A stretch of 64,000 bases of DNA, taken from assembly GCF_030010215.1 (NCBI RefSeq), contig NZ_JASCRR010000003.1, positions 519,582 through 583,581 of the forward strand, in the 5' to 3' direction. The stretch is from Tianweitania sp. UT-5YL-CI-8 (GTDB lineage Bacteria > Pseudomonadota > Alphaproteobacteria > Rhizobiales > Rhizobiaceae). Under the pieces are notes generated by a model. The model searched no databases. It saw only the letters and a program-made list of their open reading frames with translations, and was not told the DNA's origin. This document shows, in pieces, positions 8,305 to 19,645 of the stretch (positions within the stretch are counted from its first letter, which is position 1; the number at the start of each line of letters is the position of its first letter). A program made the position numbers and the translations under genes.

Positions 8305-9717
8305 CTAGTCGTCCAGTACCCAGGTATCCTTGGTGCCGCCGCCTTGAGACGAGTTGACGACCAGCGAACCTTCCTTGAGTGCCACGCGCGTCAAGCCACC
8401 CGGAACGATCTGGATCCGGTCGGACACCAGGACGAAAGGCCGTAAATCGACGTGACGCGGGGCAAGCCCCTTTTCCGTCAGGATCGGGCAGGTCGACAGC
8501 GACAGCGTCGGCTGCGCGATATAGTTCGAAGGCCGTGCCGCAAGCTTCTTGGCGAAAGCCTCGCGCTCCTTCTTGCTCGCCGCAGGTCCGACGAGCATGC
8601 CGTAGCCGCCCGACCCGTGCACTTCCTTGACGACGAGCTCATGCAGATGCTCCTGGACGTAAGACAGGCTGGACGGATCGGAGCAGCGCCAGGTCGGAAT
8701 ATTGCCCAGGATCGGCTTGCGGCCGGTATAGAATTCAATGATCTCAGGCATATAGGAATAGATCGCTTTGTCGTCGGCGATCCCGGTCCCCGGCGCATTG
8801 GCGATAGTGATATTGCCGGCGCGATAGACGTCCATGATCCCGGGCACGCCGAGCGCGGAATCCGCACGGAAGGTCAGCGGATCGAGATAGTCATCGTCGA
8901 CACGTCGATAGAGCACGTCGATCTGCTTGTAGCCTTCTGTCGTGCGCATTGCGACATGCCCGTCGACAACGCGCAAATCCTGTCCCTCGACGAGTTGTAC
9001 GCCCATCTGGTCGGCCAAGAAGGCATGTTCGAAATAGGCGGAGTTGAAGCTGCCAGGCGTTAGCACGGCAATGGTCGGAGCGCCGGCGACATTGTTCGGC
9101 TTTACCGCAGCCAGCGACTGCCGCAGCAGTTGCGGGTAATTCTCCACGGGCCGAACCTTGACCCGTTTGAAGAGCTCGGGGAAGAGCTGCATCATGGTCT
9201 CGCGGTTCTCGAGCATATAGGACACGCCGGACGGGGTGCGGGCGTTGTCTTCGAGCACGTAGAACTCGTCTTCGCTGATGCGCACAATGTCGACGCCGAT
9301 GATGTGGGTGTAGACGCCTGCGGGCGGGCGTAGACCGATCATCTCCGGCAGAAAAGCGACATTGTTGGCGATCAACTCGCGTGGGAGACGGCCGGAGCGC
9401 AGGATTTCCTGGCGATGGTAGATATCGTCGAGGAAGGCGTTGAGCGCCTGGACGCGCTGCTCTATGCCCAGCGTCAGCCGCCGCCATTCGTTACCCGAAA
9501 TGATGCGTGGCACGATGTCGAAAGGAATGAGCCGCTCGGCGGCCTCTTCCTCGCCATAGACGGCGAATGTGATCCCGGTCTTGCGGAAAACGCTTTCCGC
9601 GTCCCGCATCTTTTCCGTCAGTCGACCGGGATCTTGATCCTTCAGCCACTGGTCGTAAGAAGCGTAGGGCCGCCTTGGACCGGACGCTCCCGGAAACATT
9701 TCATCGAATGCAGTCAA
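8305..9717 (-). CDS. Circularly permuted type 2 ATP-grasp ligase-like protein (Anbu cluster)
   Basis: It probably forms an amide or peptide bond using ATP. The frame shows the COG2308 family pattern: YASYDQWL near the N-terminus, YVLEDNARTPSGVSY, a MLENRETMMQLFPELF segment, and a nucleotide-binding loop KEVHGSGGYGMLVG in the C-terminal half, followed by PTLSLSTCP and HVDLRPF. I place the start at a TTG (9715-9717, giving MTAFDEMFPG) because AGGGGAG lies exactly seven bases upstream and the family begins at this sequence; the GTG at 9747 lacks this support. It is first of the four-gene Anbu set, with about 100 bases before the alpha-E gene. Confidence 0.92.
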   Translation of the reverse strand: MTAFDEMFPGASGPRRPYASYDQWLKDQDPGRLTEKMRDAESVFRKTGITFAVYGEEEAAERLIPFDIVPRIISGNEWRRLTLGIEQRVQALNAFLDDIYHRQEILRSGRLPRELIANNVAFLPEMIGLRPPAGVYTHIIGVDIVRISEDEFYVLEDNARTPSGVSYMLENRETMMQLFPELFKRVKVRPVENYPQLLRQSLAAVKPNNVAGAPTIAVLTPGSFNSAYFEHAFLADQMGVQLVEGQDLRVVDGHVAMRTTEGYKQIDVLYRRVDDDYLDPLTFRADSALGVPGIMDVYRAGNITIANAPGTGIADDKAIYSYMPEIIEFYTGRKPILGNIPTWRCSDPSSLSYVQEHLHELVVKEVHGSGGYGMLVGPAASKKEREAFAKKLAARPSNYIAQPTLSLSTCPILTEKGLAPRHVDLRPFVLVSDRIQIVPGGLTRVALKEGSLVVNSSQGGGTKDTWVLDD

Positions 9718-9864
9718 TCGAATACTCCCCTGTGACGAGCATTTCACTGGGGCGTCCGGTGAAAATCAAGTGCAATCAGCATAGTTGTCGCACATGGGAG
9801 CATATTGCTTAAAGTCAAGGCAGATTTGCCGAAGTTTGTGCGGCTGCTTGCCTATCCTGCAGGC

Positions 9865-10101
9865 TCAAAATGCCCTGAACGTCACCGTGGTGAACGTGTC
9901 TTTGATGCCGGGAATGACATGAACCCGTTCGTTGACGAAGTGACCGACATCGTCCGAATCGTCGATGTAGAACTTGGCGAGAAGATCGAAATTGCCAGCG
10001 GTCGAATAGATCTCCGAAGCGATCTCCGCGTCGGCCAGTGCACTCGCCACCTCATAGGCGCGTCCGAGCTCGCACTTGATCTGGACGAAAAAGGTTTTCA
10101 T
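9865..10101 (-). CDS. Stand-alone Lrp/AsnC ligand-binding (RAM) domain protein
   Basis: This 78-residue protein consists only of the effector-binding ferredoxin-like domain of Lrp/AsnC regulators (MKTFFVQIKCELGRAYEVA ... IPGIKDTFTTVTFRAF). It has no helix-turn-helix. Start at the ATG at 10101 with GGAG seven bases upstream. Such small proteins may sense amino acids or modulate full-length Lrp proteins by hetero-oligomerisation. The neighbour genes give no clear partner. Confidence 0.85.
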   Translation of the reverse strand: MKTFFVQIKCELGRAYEVASALADAEIASEIYSTAGNFDLLAKFYIDDSDDVGHFVNERVHVIPGIKDTFTTVTFRAF

Positions 10102-10206
10102 GGCCGCACTCCGCACGCTCCGTGGAACAGGACTTTTGGCAGAGGCGGCCATGGGTTTCAAGTGACGAGGCGCCAACGGACTATCCCGTCGGCGAGGTGG
10201 AGAAGC

Positions 10207-10548
10207 TTAGCGACCCTGCAGGATCCGGACGAGATTGCTTTGGTCAGCGGCGGGGTTGCCTGCATTCGCCAACTCCTTCTGTGTAAGCCGGCCGGAAGCA
10301 ATGGCCGCGGTGAACCGCTTGCACGCAACAGCGGGGTATTTCTCCACAGTGGTGCGGGCGATGACAGCCAGATCACGCTTTGCATACATCGGGATGTTCT
10401 TCTGCTCTTCGATGCAATGCTCAGTCAGAAGATTACGCCCCTCAGATGTCTCAAGGACCGTTCGGACGGTTTTGTACTGACCTTCCGTCACTGTAGTGCA
10501 CCCAGCCAAAGCCAGGCATAGCAAGCTCAATACACCAATATGTTTCAC
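10207..10548 (-). CDS. Small predicted lipoprotein of unknown function
   Basis: A 113-residue protein with a short signal peptide and lipobox LALAGC, so it is probably anchored to a membrane through a lipidated Cys. The start is a GTG at 10548 (KHIGVLSLLCLALAGC) with GGGGA five bases upstream; the longer TTG start lacks this spacing. The mature part is polar, with three Cys residues counting the lipobox one (CIEEQ and VACKRF carry the others). I do not recognise a family. Confidence 0.7.
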   Translation of the reverse strand: MKHIGVLSLLCLALAGCTTVTEGQYKTVRTVLETSEGRNLLTEHCIEEQKNIPMYAKRDLAVIARTTVEKYPAVACKRFTAAIASGRLTQKELANAGNPAADQSNLVRILQGR

Positions 10549-10797
10549 CGGATTCCCCAACCCAAGAAGTTATTTACAAGCGACCGGCGGTCGCAACTTT
10601 CTTCTAGCGTTGCGTCACGCATAAAATCAATATCTTTACTTAAGTCAGGCCGTCCAATGAGAGAAAAACTCTATATTTTAAAGACATTTCAATATCCGAT
10701 CCGGCACTTAAGAAAAAACGGCTCGACTGGCTAAATCGACGAAACCGAAAGCTCCCGTCGCTCGTATCCTTTTGTGAAAGACCGAAAGGAGACCGTC

Positions 10798-11211
10798 ATG
10801 TCGACACGCCTGTTTGTTCTATTGCTATTGCTGTTCCCGTTTGGGGCGAGCGCGGGCGACGCCGAAGTCAAAGCCGCCCAATCGATCATTGAAAGCCAGT
10901 TGGGAGCCTTCGCTTCGGGCGACAATGCGGGTGCCTATGGCTACGCAGCGCCTGGGGTGAAACAGGTATTTCCCACGCTGGAAGCCTTTATGGGCATGGT
11001 CACCGGCCCCTACAGGCCTGTCTATCAACCAAGAGACTATAGTTTCGGCAAGGTCGAGGAGATGGTTACAGGAGAGGTCGTGCAGCAGCTACTGCTCACC
11101 GGCGAAGACGGCAAGAACTATGAGGCAGTCTATGTGCTCGAGCGTCAGCCGGACGGAAGCTGGCGCATCAAAGGCGTCAGCCTCAAAGCCTCAAATGCCC
11201 TTACGATCTGA
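10798..11211 (+). CDS. DUF4864 family secreted protein
   Basis: This 137-residue protein has a signal peptide (MSTRLFVLLLLLFPFGASAG). The following domain resembles the SnoaL/NTF2-like DUF4864 family: QSIIESQLGAFASGDNAGAY, PTLEAFMGMV, YRPVYQPRDYSFG, and the closing YVLERQPDGSWRIKGV. The start at 10798 is chosen over 10774 because AAGGAGA lies just before it. It is transcribed away from the lipoprotein gene. The function is unknown; the fold suggests ligand binding in the periplasm. Confidence 0.8.
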   Translation: MSTRLFVLLLLLFPFGASAGDAEVKAAQSIIESQLGAFASGDNAGAYGYAAPGVKQVFPTLEAFMGMVTGPYRPVYQPRDYSFGKVEEMVTGEVVQQLLLTGEDGKNYEAVYVLERQPDGSWRIKGVSLKASNALTI

Positions 11212-11228
11212 TCGTCGAGGCAACCAGC

Positions 11229-12359
11229 CTACATCTTGGGTAGATCGCCTCTCGCCCAGGCTTCGGAAATCGTCGCCGCCCGGTCTGTCAGCGCGCCGTC
11301 CGAAATCGCCTCGCGGATGTCGGCCATGAGCTTCTGATAATAGGACAGGTTGTTCCACGTCAGCAGCATGGCGCCCAAAGCCTCCTGGCTTTTGACCAGA
11401 TGGTGCAAATAGGCGCGGGAGTAATCGCGTGCCGCCGGGCAGTCGCTTTCCTCGTCCAGCGGACGGTGATCGTCGGCATGCCGGGCGTTGCGCAGATTGA
11501 TCTTGCCGCGCCTCGTATAGGCAAGGCCATGTCGGCCGGCGCGGGTCGGCATCACACAATCGAACATGTCGATGCCCCGCATCACCGATTTCAGGATATC
11601 GTCGGGCGTGCCGACACCCATGAGATAGCGCGGCTTTTCTGCCGGCAGTTCCGGGCAGGTGACCTCAAGCATGTCGAGCATGACCTGCTGCGGTTCGCCC
11701 ACGGCAAGCCCCCCCACCGCATAACCCTTCAACTCCATCGCCTTGAGCGCTTGAGCAGAGCGAACCCGCAGATCCGGAATGTCGCCGCCTTGGACGATGC
11801 CGAACATTGCCTTGCCCGGCTGGTCGCTGAAGGCCGCCTTGCAGCGTTCCGCCCAACGCAGCGAAAGCTCCATCGCGCGTTCGATCTCCGTGGGCTTGGC
11901 AGGCAGCGCCACACATTCGTCGAGTTGCATCTGGATATCGGAATCCAGCAGACCCTGGATTTCGATGGAGCGTTCGGGCGACATCTCATAGGCAGCGCCG
12001 TCGATATGGGATCGGAACGTCACGCCCTGTTCGTTGAGCTTGCGCAATTTCGACAGCGACATGACCTGAAAGCCGCCTGAATCCGTCAGGATCGGCCATG
12101 GCCAACGCGCGAAATCATGCAGACCGCCCTGCCCTGCTACACGCTCAGCGCCGGGCCGGAGCATCAGGTGATAGGTGTTGCCCAGGATGATGTCGGCGCC
12201 AACGCCGCGCACCTGATCCATATACATGGCTTTCACCGTGCCCCCGGTGCCGACCGGCATGAAGGCAGGCGTACGCACGATGCCGCGGGGCATCGAGATT
12301 TCCCCGCGCCGCGCCTTTCCGTCGGTGGCGAGCAGCTTGAAGGAGAAATCAGCGGTCAT
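11229..12359 (-). CDS. tgt: tRNA-guanine(34) transglycosylase, with degenerate zinc site
   Basis: It exchanges guanine 34 of GUN-anticodon tRNAs for preQ1 in queuosine synthesis. The TIM-barrel enzyme retains the catalytic Asp93 (TDSGGFQ) and nucleophile Asp267 (MFDCVMPTR), with the GGLAVGEP loop at about 216-223. It has 376 residues from the ATG at 12359, which overlaps the queA stop as ATGA. The usual C-x-C-x2-C...H zinc site is not intact: the matching positions read Ser305, Cys307, Ala310 and, near TWNNL, Asn336. The queA pairing supports the assignment despite this loss. Confidence 0.96.
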   Translation of the reverse strand: MTADFSFKLLATDGKARRGEISMPRGIVRTPAFMPVGTGGTVKAMYMDQVRGVGADIILGNTYHLMLRPGAERVAGQGGLHDFARWPWPILTDSGGFQVMSLSKLRKLNEQGVTFRSHIDGAAYEMSPERSIEIQGLLDSDIQMQLDECVALPAKPTEIERAMELSLRWAERCKAAFSDQPGKAMFGIVQGGDIPDLRVRSAQALKAMELKGYAVGGLAVGEPQQVMLDMLEVTCPELPAEKPRYLMGVGTPDDILKSVMRGIDMFDCVMPTRAGRHGLAYTRRGKINLRNARHADDHRPLDEESDCPAARDYSRAYLHHLVKSQEALGAMLLTWNNLSYYQKLMADIREAISDGALTDRAATISEAWARGDLPKM

Positions 12360-13432
12360 CGGTCGTTCCTGAACAGAAGGCTGGAGTCGCCATAAGAGTA
12401 GAAGCGATAGCCGTTTGTGATCGCATGCCCATAGGCGTCCCGCATGGTCTCGAAACCGGCGAAGGCTGAGACGAGCATGAATAGCGTCGAGCGCGGAAGG
12501 TGGAAGTTCGTCATCAGCACGTCGACGGCTTTGAAGCGGTAGCCGGGGGTGATGAAAATACGTGTCGCTCCAGACCACGCGGCCAACGTGCCGTCCTCGT
12601 TGGCAGCGCTTTCCAGCAAGCGCAACGAAGTGGTGCCCACCGAGACGATCCGCCCTCCCCGTGCCCGGACCGCGTTGAGCGCCTCGGCGGTTTCGGCCGA
12701 CACATGGCCGATCTCGGCATGCATCTTGTGGTCGGCGGTATCGTCTGCCTTGACCGGCAAGAAGGTGCCCGCGCCGACATGGAGGGTGGCAAAATGCTTT
12801 TCGACGCCCGCTTGTTCAAGCGCCGCAAAAAGCGCAGGCGTAAAATGCAGACCGGCAGTCGGTGCCGCAACCGCGCCCTCCTCCCGTGCATAGACGGTTT
12901 GATAATCCGCGCGGTCGCGTTCGTCCTCAGGACGTTTGGAGGCGATATAGGGCGGCAGCGGAATGTGGCCGACAGCATTCAACGCCTCGTCCAGCGCCAC
13001 GCCTGAAAGATCGAAACCAAGGACGACCTCGCCGGCCTCGCCCTTCTCAATCACAGTCGCATCCAGTGCACCCAGCAAGCAAACGGCGCTGTCGTGGCCG
13101 AAACGGATGCGGTCGCCTGCGGCGACCCGCTTTGCCGGCCGCATGAAGGCGCGCCATCGATCCGGCGCCTCGCGCATGTGCAGCGTGGCGTCGACCTGCG
13201 ACGTGTTCTCGCCTCGGAAGCGGGTTCCGCTCAGTTGCGCAGGAATGACTTTGGTATCGTTCAGCACCAGGGCATCGCCGGGCCGAAGCAGCGACGGAAG
13301 GTCACGGACGATCAGGTCCTCAAACGGCTGACCGGGACGGACTAGCAAGAGCTTTGCCGCGTCGCGCGGCTCCGACGGCCTGAGAGCGATACTCGTATCC
13401 GGCAGATCGAAATCGAACAGATCGACGCGCAT
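12356..13432 (-). CDS. queA: S-adenosylmethionine:tRNA ribosyltransferase-isomerase
   Basis: It transfers and isomerises the ribosyl part of SAM onto preQ1-modified tRNA to give epoxyqueuosine, the step after Tgt. The 358-residue protein shows the family motifs: [19 protein letters not shown] at the start, [38 protein letters not shown] and the closing [14 protein letters not shown]. Its ATG shares one base with the stop of the upstream transporter gene (TGATG), and its own stop overlaps the tgt ATG, so the three are translationally coupled. Confidence 0.97.
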   Translation of the reverse strand: MRVDLFDFDLPDTSIALRPSEPRDAAKLLLVRPGQPFEDLIVRDLPSLLRPGDALVLNDTKVIPAQLSGTRFRGENTSQVDATLHMREAPDRWRAFMRPAKRVAAGDRIRFGHDSAVCLLGALDATVIEKGEAGEVVLGFDLSGVALDEALNAVGHIPLPPYIASKRPEDERDRADYQTVYAREEGAVAAPTAGLHFTPALFAALEQAGVEKHFATLHVGAGTFLPVKADDTADHKMHAEIGHVSAETAEALNAVRARGGRIVSVGTTSLRLLESAANEDGTLAAWSGATRIFITPGYRFKAVDVLMTNFHLPRSTLFMLVSAFAGFETMRDAYGHAITNGYRFYSYGDSSLLFRNDR

Positions 13433-13881
13433 CAGGTCAGCCGAATGAGCAGCGCCCCGCTCAGAAGCATGAGCGCGCCGGCAATCCGCCCAAGGGTGAT
13501 TTCACGCACGGCGAGGCCCAGAAACCCCGCCCTATCCATGACCAGGCCTGCCAGAAGTTGGCCAGTAACGAGAAAAGCCATGGTGGCGGCAGCTCCGATC
13601 CGCGGCACCAGAAGCACGCCGCTGGTCACGAAGGCCGCGCCCAGAACGCCGCCTGCTACGAAGAGCCAGGGCGCAGGCGTGCGCCAGCCCAGCGAAACGC
13701 CCTGCGTCTGAGTCATCAGCGCGGTGACGACACCCAGAACTATGGCACCCACGAGAAACGAGATAGCGGCGGCGGCCACCGGCAGGCCGAGCCCGCGGCC
13801 GAGCGCGGCATTGATCGGAGCCTGGGTGGCGACAAAAGCGCCAGCCAGGATTCCGAGCAGCGACCACAACACGCCGGCCAC
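13432..13881 (-). CDS. Small DMT-superfamily transporter (DUF606/YdcZ type)
   Basis: A 149-residue membrane protein with about five hydrophobic segments. It has the DUF606 pattern: an N-terminal [20 protein letters not shown], then FLVGAIVLG, and [21 protein letters not shown] near the C-terminus. The start is a GTG at 13881. Members often work as half-size pairs; here only one copy is seen. It comes directly before queA with a one-base stop/start overlap, but a link to queuosine or its precursors is only suggested by position. Confidence 0.8.
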   Translation of the reverse strand: MAGVLWSLLGILAGAFVATQAPINAALGRGLGLPVAAAAISFLVGAIVLGVVTALMTQTQGVSLGWRTPAPWLFVAGGVLGAAFVTSGVLLVPRIGAAATMAFLVTGQLLAGLVMDRAGFLGLAVREITLGRIAGALMLLSGALLIRLT

Positions 13882-13891
13882 CGTTTTAGTC

Positions 13892-14407
13892 TCAGGCCGG
13901 AACGTCGGCGGCGACTTTCATCGACACGATCTTGTCTGGATCCTGGACCGGCTCGCCGCGCTTGATGGTATCGACCTTGTCCATGCCTTCGATGACCTGA
14001 CCCCAGACGGTGTACTGGCGGTTGAGGAAGCCGGCATCCTGAAAGCAGATGAAGAACTGCGAGTTCGCTGAGTTGGGGTTCTGCGAGCGTGCCATCGAAC
14101 ACGTGCCGCGCGCGTGGTTGACGTTGGAGAACTCTGCCTTCAGATCGGGCTTGTCGGAACCGCCCATGCCGGCGCGCGCGGGGTTGAAGGAAGCGCCGGT
14201 CGATTTGCCGAACTTGACGTCGCCCGTCTGGGCCATGAACCCGTCGATGACGCGATGGAAGACAACGCCGTCATACGCACCTTCGCGGGCCAGTTCCTTG
14301 ATGCGGCTGACGTGACCAGGAGCGAGGTCCGGAAACAGTTCGATAACGACCGTACCCTTGGTCGTTTCCATGATGAGTGCGTTCTCGCGATCTTTGATCT
14401 CGGCCAT
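13892..14407 (-). CDS. Cytoplasmic cyclophilin-type peptidylprolyl isomerase
   Basis: It catalyses cis-trans isomerisation of X-Pro bonds. The 171-residue protein has no signal peptide. Cyclophilin active-site motifs are visible: VVFHRVIDGFMAQTGD, MARSQNPNSANSQFFIC and a W in YTVWGQVIEGM. It lies just downstream of a second, exported cyclophilin with which it shares most motifs, so the pair probably arose by duplication and now serves two compartments. The closest named relative is PpiB. Confidence 0.93.
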   Translation of the reverse strand: MAEIKDRENALIMETTKGTVVIELFPDLAPGHVSRIKELAREGAYDGVVFHRVIDGFMAQTGDVKFGKSTGASFNPARAGMGGSDKPDLKAEFSNVNHARGTCSMARSQNPNSANSQFFICFQDAGFLNRQYTVWGQVIEGMDKVDTIKRGEPVQDPDKIVSMKVAADVPA

Positions 14408-14430
14408 TGTGCCTGTCCTTTTCTATCCGA

Positions 14431-15018
14431 TTACTTGTTGTCTGCGGCGATGCGCACCTTCACCATGCGGTCGGGGTCGCTGACAACCCCGTTCATGGAA
14501 GAATCGCCCTTCTTGATGTTGTCCACCAACTCCATCCCGGTCTCGACTTTGCCGACGACCGTGTACTGGCCATTCAGCGAAGACGCTGTATCGGTCATGA
14601 TGAAGAACTGGGAATTGGCCGAATTGGGATCCTGCGCACGCGCCATGCCAAGCACGCCGCGCACGAAAGGCTCCGTCGAGAATTCGGCTGGCAGATCGGG
14701 CAGTTCCGAACCGCCGGTGCCGGCACGCGCGGGGTTGTACCCATCGGTCATGTCGCCGAACTGCACGTCGCCGGTCTGCGTCATGAACCCATCGATGACA
14801 CGGTGAAAGGCGACGTTGTCATAGGCGCCTTCACGCACCAGCTTCTTGATCTGCTCGACATGCTTCGGTGCAAGATCGGGACGCAAAGCGACCGTGACGT
14901 CACCGTCTTTCAGAGTGATGATCATCGTGTCTTCAGGGCTCGCTGCCATTGCGGACAGCGATCCGGCGAGAAGACCGGCGGCAACAACGAAGGAAGAGGC
15001 CAAAGTCCTCATTTTCAT
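14431..15018 (-). CDS. Periplasmic cyclophilin-type peptidylprolyl isomerase
   Basis: A 195-residue cyclophilin with a clear signal peptide (MKMRTLASSFVVAAGLLAGS, cleavage near SAMA). The catalytic segment NVAFHRVIDGFMTQTGD and MARAQDPNSANSQFFI are present. The tryptophan of cyclosporin-sensitive forms is replaced (YTVVGKVETGM). It probably helps fold exported proteins. It precedes the cytoplasmic paralogue by 23 bases and follows coaD. Confidence 0.92.
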   Translation of the reverse strand: MKMRTLASSFVVAAGLLAGSLSAMAASPEDTMIITLKDGDVTVALRPDLAPKHVEQIKKLVREGAYDNVAFHRVIDGFMTQTGDVQFGDMTDGYNPARAGTGGSELPDLPAEFSTEPFVRGVLGMARAQDPNSANSQFFIMTDTASSLNGQYTVVGKVETGMELVDNIKKGDSSMNGVVSDPDRMVKVRIAADNK

Positions 15019-15053
15019 AAAACGGCTCCGTCAGGGATTTGCGGGAAAAGACC

Positions 15054-15554
15054 CTATACTGTGAACTTTGCGGTCAACGCGCCGACGACATTGGCCGGAA
15101 CGAAGGGACGGATGTCGCCGCCCATCGCCGCAATCTGGCGCACGAGTGTGGCAGTAATGGTGCGCACCGAAGGACTGGCGGGCAGGAAAACGGTCTGCAG
15201 GTCGGGAGCCATGGTCTCGTTCATACCTGCCATCTGCATCTCGTAGTCGAGATCCGTGCCGTCGCGCAGGCCGCGAATCATGATCGCAGCGCCGACCTTG
15301 CGTGCCGCATCGATGACCAGCCCGTCGAACGCCGTGACCTTGATGCGCGCGCCATCCGCGCCAAACTCCGAGCGACAGGCCGCCTCGATCAAGGAGACTC
15401 GCTCCTCGAAAGAAAACAGCGGCTTTTTGCCCGGATGGATGCCGATGGCCGCATGCACAGTATCGGCAACGGCCAGTGACGCTTTCAACACGTCGAGGTG
15501 GCCGTTGGTCAGCGGGTCGAAAGAGCCGGCGTATATGGCGATGCGTTCTGTCAT
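15054..15554 (-). CDS. coaD: Phosphopantetheine adenylyltransferase
   Basis: It adenylates 4'-phosphopantetheine to dephospho-CoA, the fourth step of CoA synthesis. The nucleotidyltransferase signature [10 protein letters not shown] lies at residues 9-18 (the T/HxGH motif reads TNGH). The second motif is ISSxxVR-like, here [15 protein letters not shown]. It has 166 residues, close to the family norm. It heads a minus-strand run into the two cyclophilin genes. Confidence 0.96.
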   Translation of the reverse strand: MTERIAIYAGSFDPLTNGHLDVLKASLAVADTVHAAIGIHPGKKPLFSFEERVSLIEAACRSEFGADGARIKVTAFDGLVIDAARKVGAAIMIRGLRDGTDLDYEMQMAGMNETMAPDLQTVFLPASPSVRTITATLVRQIAAMGGDIRPFVPANVVGALTAKFTV

Positions 15555-15739
15555 GCGGTGTTTCTAACCGATCCCGCAGCGAGGGGAAAGCGGCAGCCGA
15601 AAGGCAATCAGTCATTAAGCATGAACCGCAAATGAGTTTTGCGCTCAGTTCCACTTCAAGGAGTTGTGAACACTCTTTGGATCACGATGCATGAAACCAA
15701 ATCCGGCTTTGCCCGTTCTTGATCCAGGAGAACATGCCA

Positions 15740-15892
15740 ATGATGATCTACATGCTTGCCGCAGCCATGACCATCGCAATGCTGATCGCTACGGCTTTCG
15801 GCCTCCATCAGGAGGCAGAGCGAGCCCGGGTGAAAGAAAGCACGAAACGCCTTGATTTGCTTGGCTGGCGTGCGCCGCACCAATTGAATTGA
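15740..15892 (+). CDS. Small single-membrane-span protein, 50 residues
   Basis: A short frame with an AGGAG site nine bases before the ATG at 15740; an earlier ATG at 15734 is only three bases from the site. The peptide has one hydrophobic segment (MLAAAMTIAMLIATAFG) and then a charged tail (HQEAERARVKESTKRLDL). It ends before a strong hairpin terminator. The good ribosome site, the membrane-like composition and the terminator support a real gene. No family is recognised. Confidence 0.5.
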   Translation: MMIYMLAAAMTIAMLIATAFGLHQEAERARVKESTKRLDLLGWRAPHQLN

Positions 15893-15922
15893 ATTACCTG
15901 CTGACCCTCCAGTCAGAAACAG

Positions 15923-15955
15923 AAAAGCCGCTCTGACCTCTAGAGCGGCTTTTTT
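15923..15955. terminator. Strong bidirectional rho-independent terminator
   Basis: AAAAGCCGCTCT pairs perfectly over 12 bases with AGAGCGGCTTTT around a seven-base loop. A T run follows on the plus strand, and A residues before the stem give a U run on the minus strand. It lies between the small plus-strand gene and the end of gyrA and can stop both. Confidence 0.85.
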
Positions 15956-15971
15956 GTCTTTGGGGTTTCTA

Positions 15972-18773
<2,802 letters not shown>

Positions 18774-19015
18774 AATCGGACCACGCAAAGTTTAAGAATC
18801 ATCATAGCTATATATAGGAATGCGGCGGCTTTCTCCAATGTTGGACGGGGTTTTCCAGAGCTGATTTTCCTCTGTATTTCAAAAGGATAGGCGTAAAAAC
18901 CTAAAACAGTTGCAGTCTCGTTTCCGACAACTGGCCGATAGGCACTTGGAATCGACCTTTCATCTCTGGTGCATAAGCCCAAGGCGGGCTAGCCTGCCTG
19001 AGACGAGGAGAGCGC

Positions 19016-19645
19016 ATGCCGACACTGGACAATGTCTTCAACGCCTTCGTAACCATCCTGGTAACCATCGATCCCCCGGGTCTGGTGCCGATCTTCCTGG
19101 CCGTAACGCGGGGCATGAACCGCCAGCAGCGGCAGCAGGTTTCGGTACGCGCCTGCGTGATGGGCTTTGGCGTTCTGGCCCTCTTCGCGCTCGTGGGCGC
19201 AGGCGTCTTGTCGGTATTCGGCATCACCTTGCCGGCGTTCCGTGTCGCGGGCGGCCTGCTTTTGTTCTTCATCGCCTTCGAGATGATCTTCGAGAAGCGG
19301 ACGGACCGGAAGGAGAAGATTTCAGACGTCGCGATCACCAAGGATATGATCCACGACATAGCCGCCTTCCCCTTGGCCATACCGCTTATCGCCGGGCCAG
19401 GCGCGATCTCGGCCACTGTGCTTCTGTCCGGCTCGTTCGGTGGATGGCTGGCACAGGCAATGTTGGTCGGCATCATCCTCGCCTGCCTGCTGATCACCTA
19501 TGCCGTTTTCGTCTTGTCTGAAACCATCGACAAATTGATCGGCCAGACCGGCCGCTCGATTTTGACCCGGCTCTTGGGCGTTATCCTAGCAGCCCTCGCC
19601 GTCCAGTTCGTCGCCGATGGCGTCAGAGCGCTGATGGCGGCTTAA
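19016..19645 (+). CDS. MarC family integral membrane protein
   Basis: A 209-residue protein with six predicted membrane spans and the MarC/UPF0056 pattern: FVTILVTIDPPGLVPIFLAV near the N-terminus, FRVAGGLLLFFIAFEMIFEK in the middle, and FPLAIPLIAGPGAIS before the C-terminal spans. Once linked to antibiotic resistance, the family's role is still unresolved. The gene is divergent from gyrA. Its stop shares TTAA with the stop of the converging membrane-protein gene. Confidence 0.92.
   Translation: MPTLDNVFNAFVTILVTIDPPGLVPIFLAVTRGMNRQQRQQVSVRACVMGFGVLALFALVGAGVLSVFGITLPAFRVAGGLLLFFIAFEMIFEKRTDRKEKISDVAITKDMIHDIAAFPLAIPLIAGPGAISATVLLSGSFGGWLAQAMLVGIILACLLITYAVFVLSETIDKLIGQTGRSILTRLLGVILAALAVQFVADGVRALMAA

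Noticed and set aside
12360..12578. Long N-terminal extension of tgt
   Set aside because: It overlaps queA in another frame; the family starts at the ATG overlapping the queA stop.
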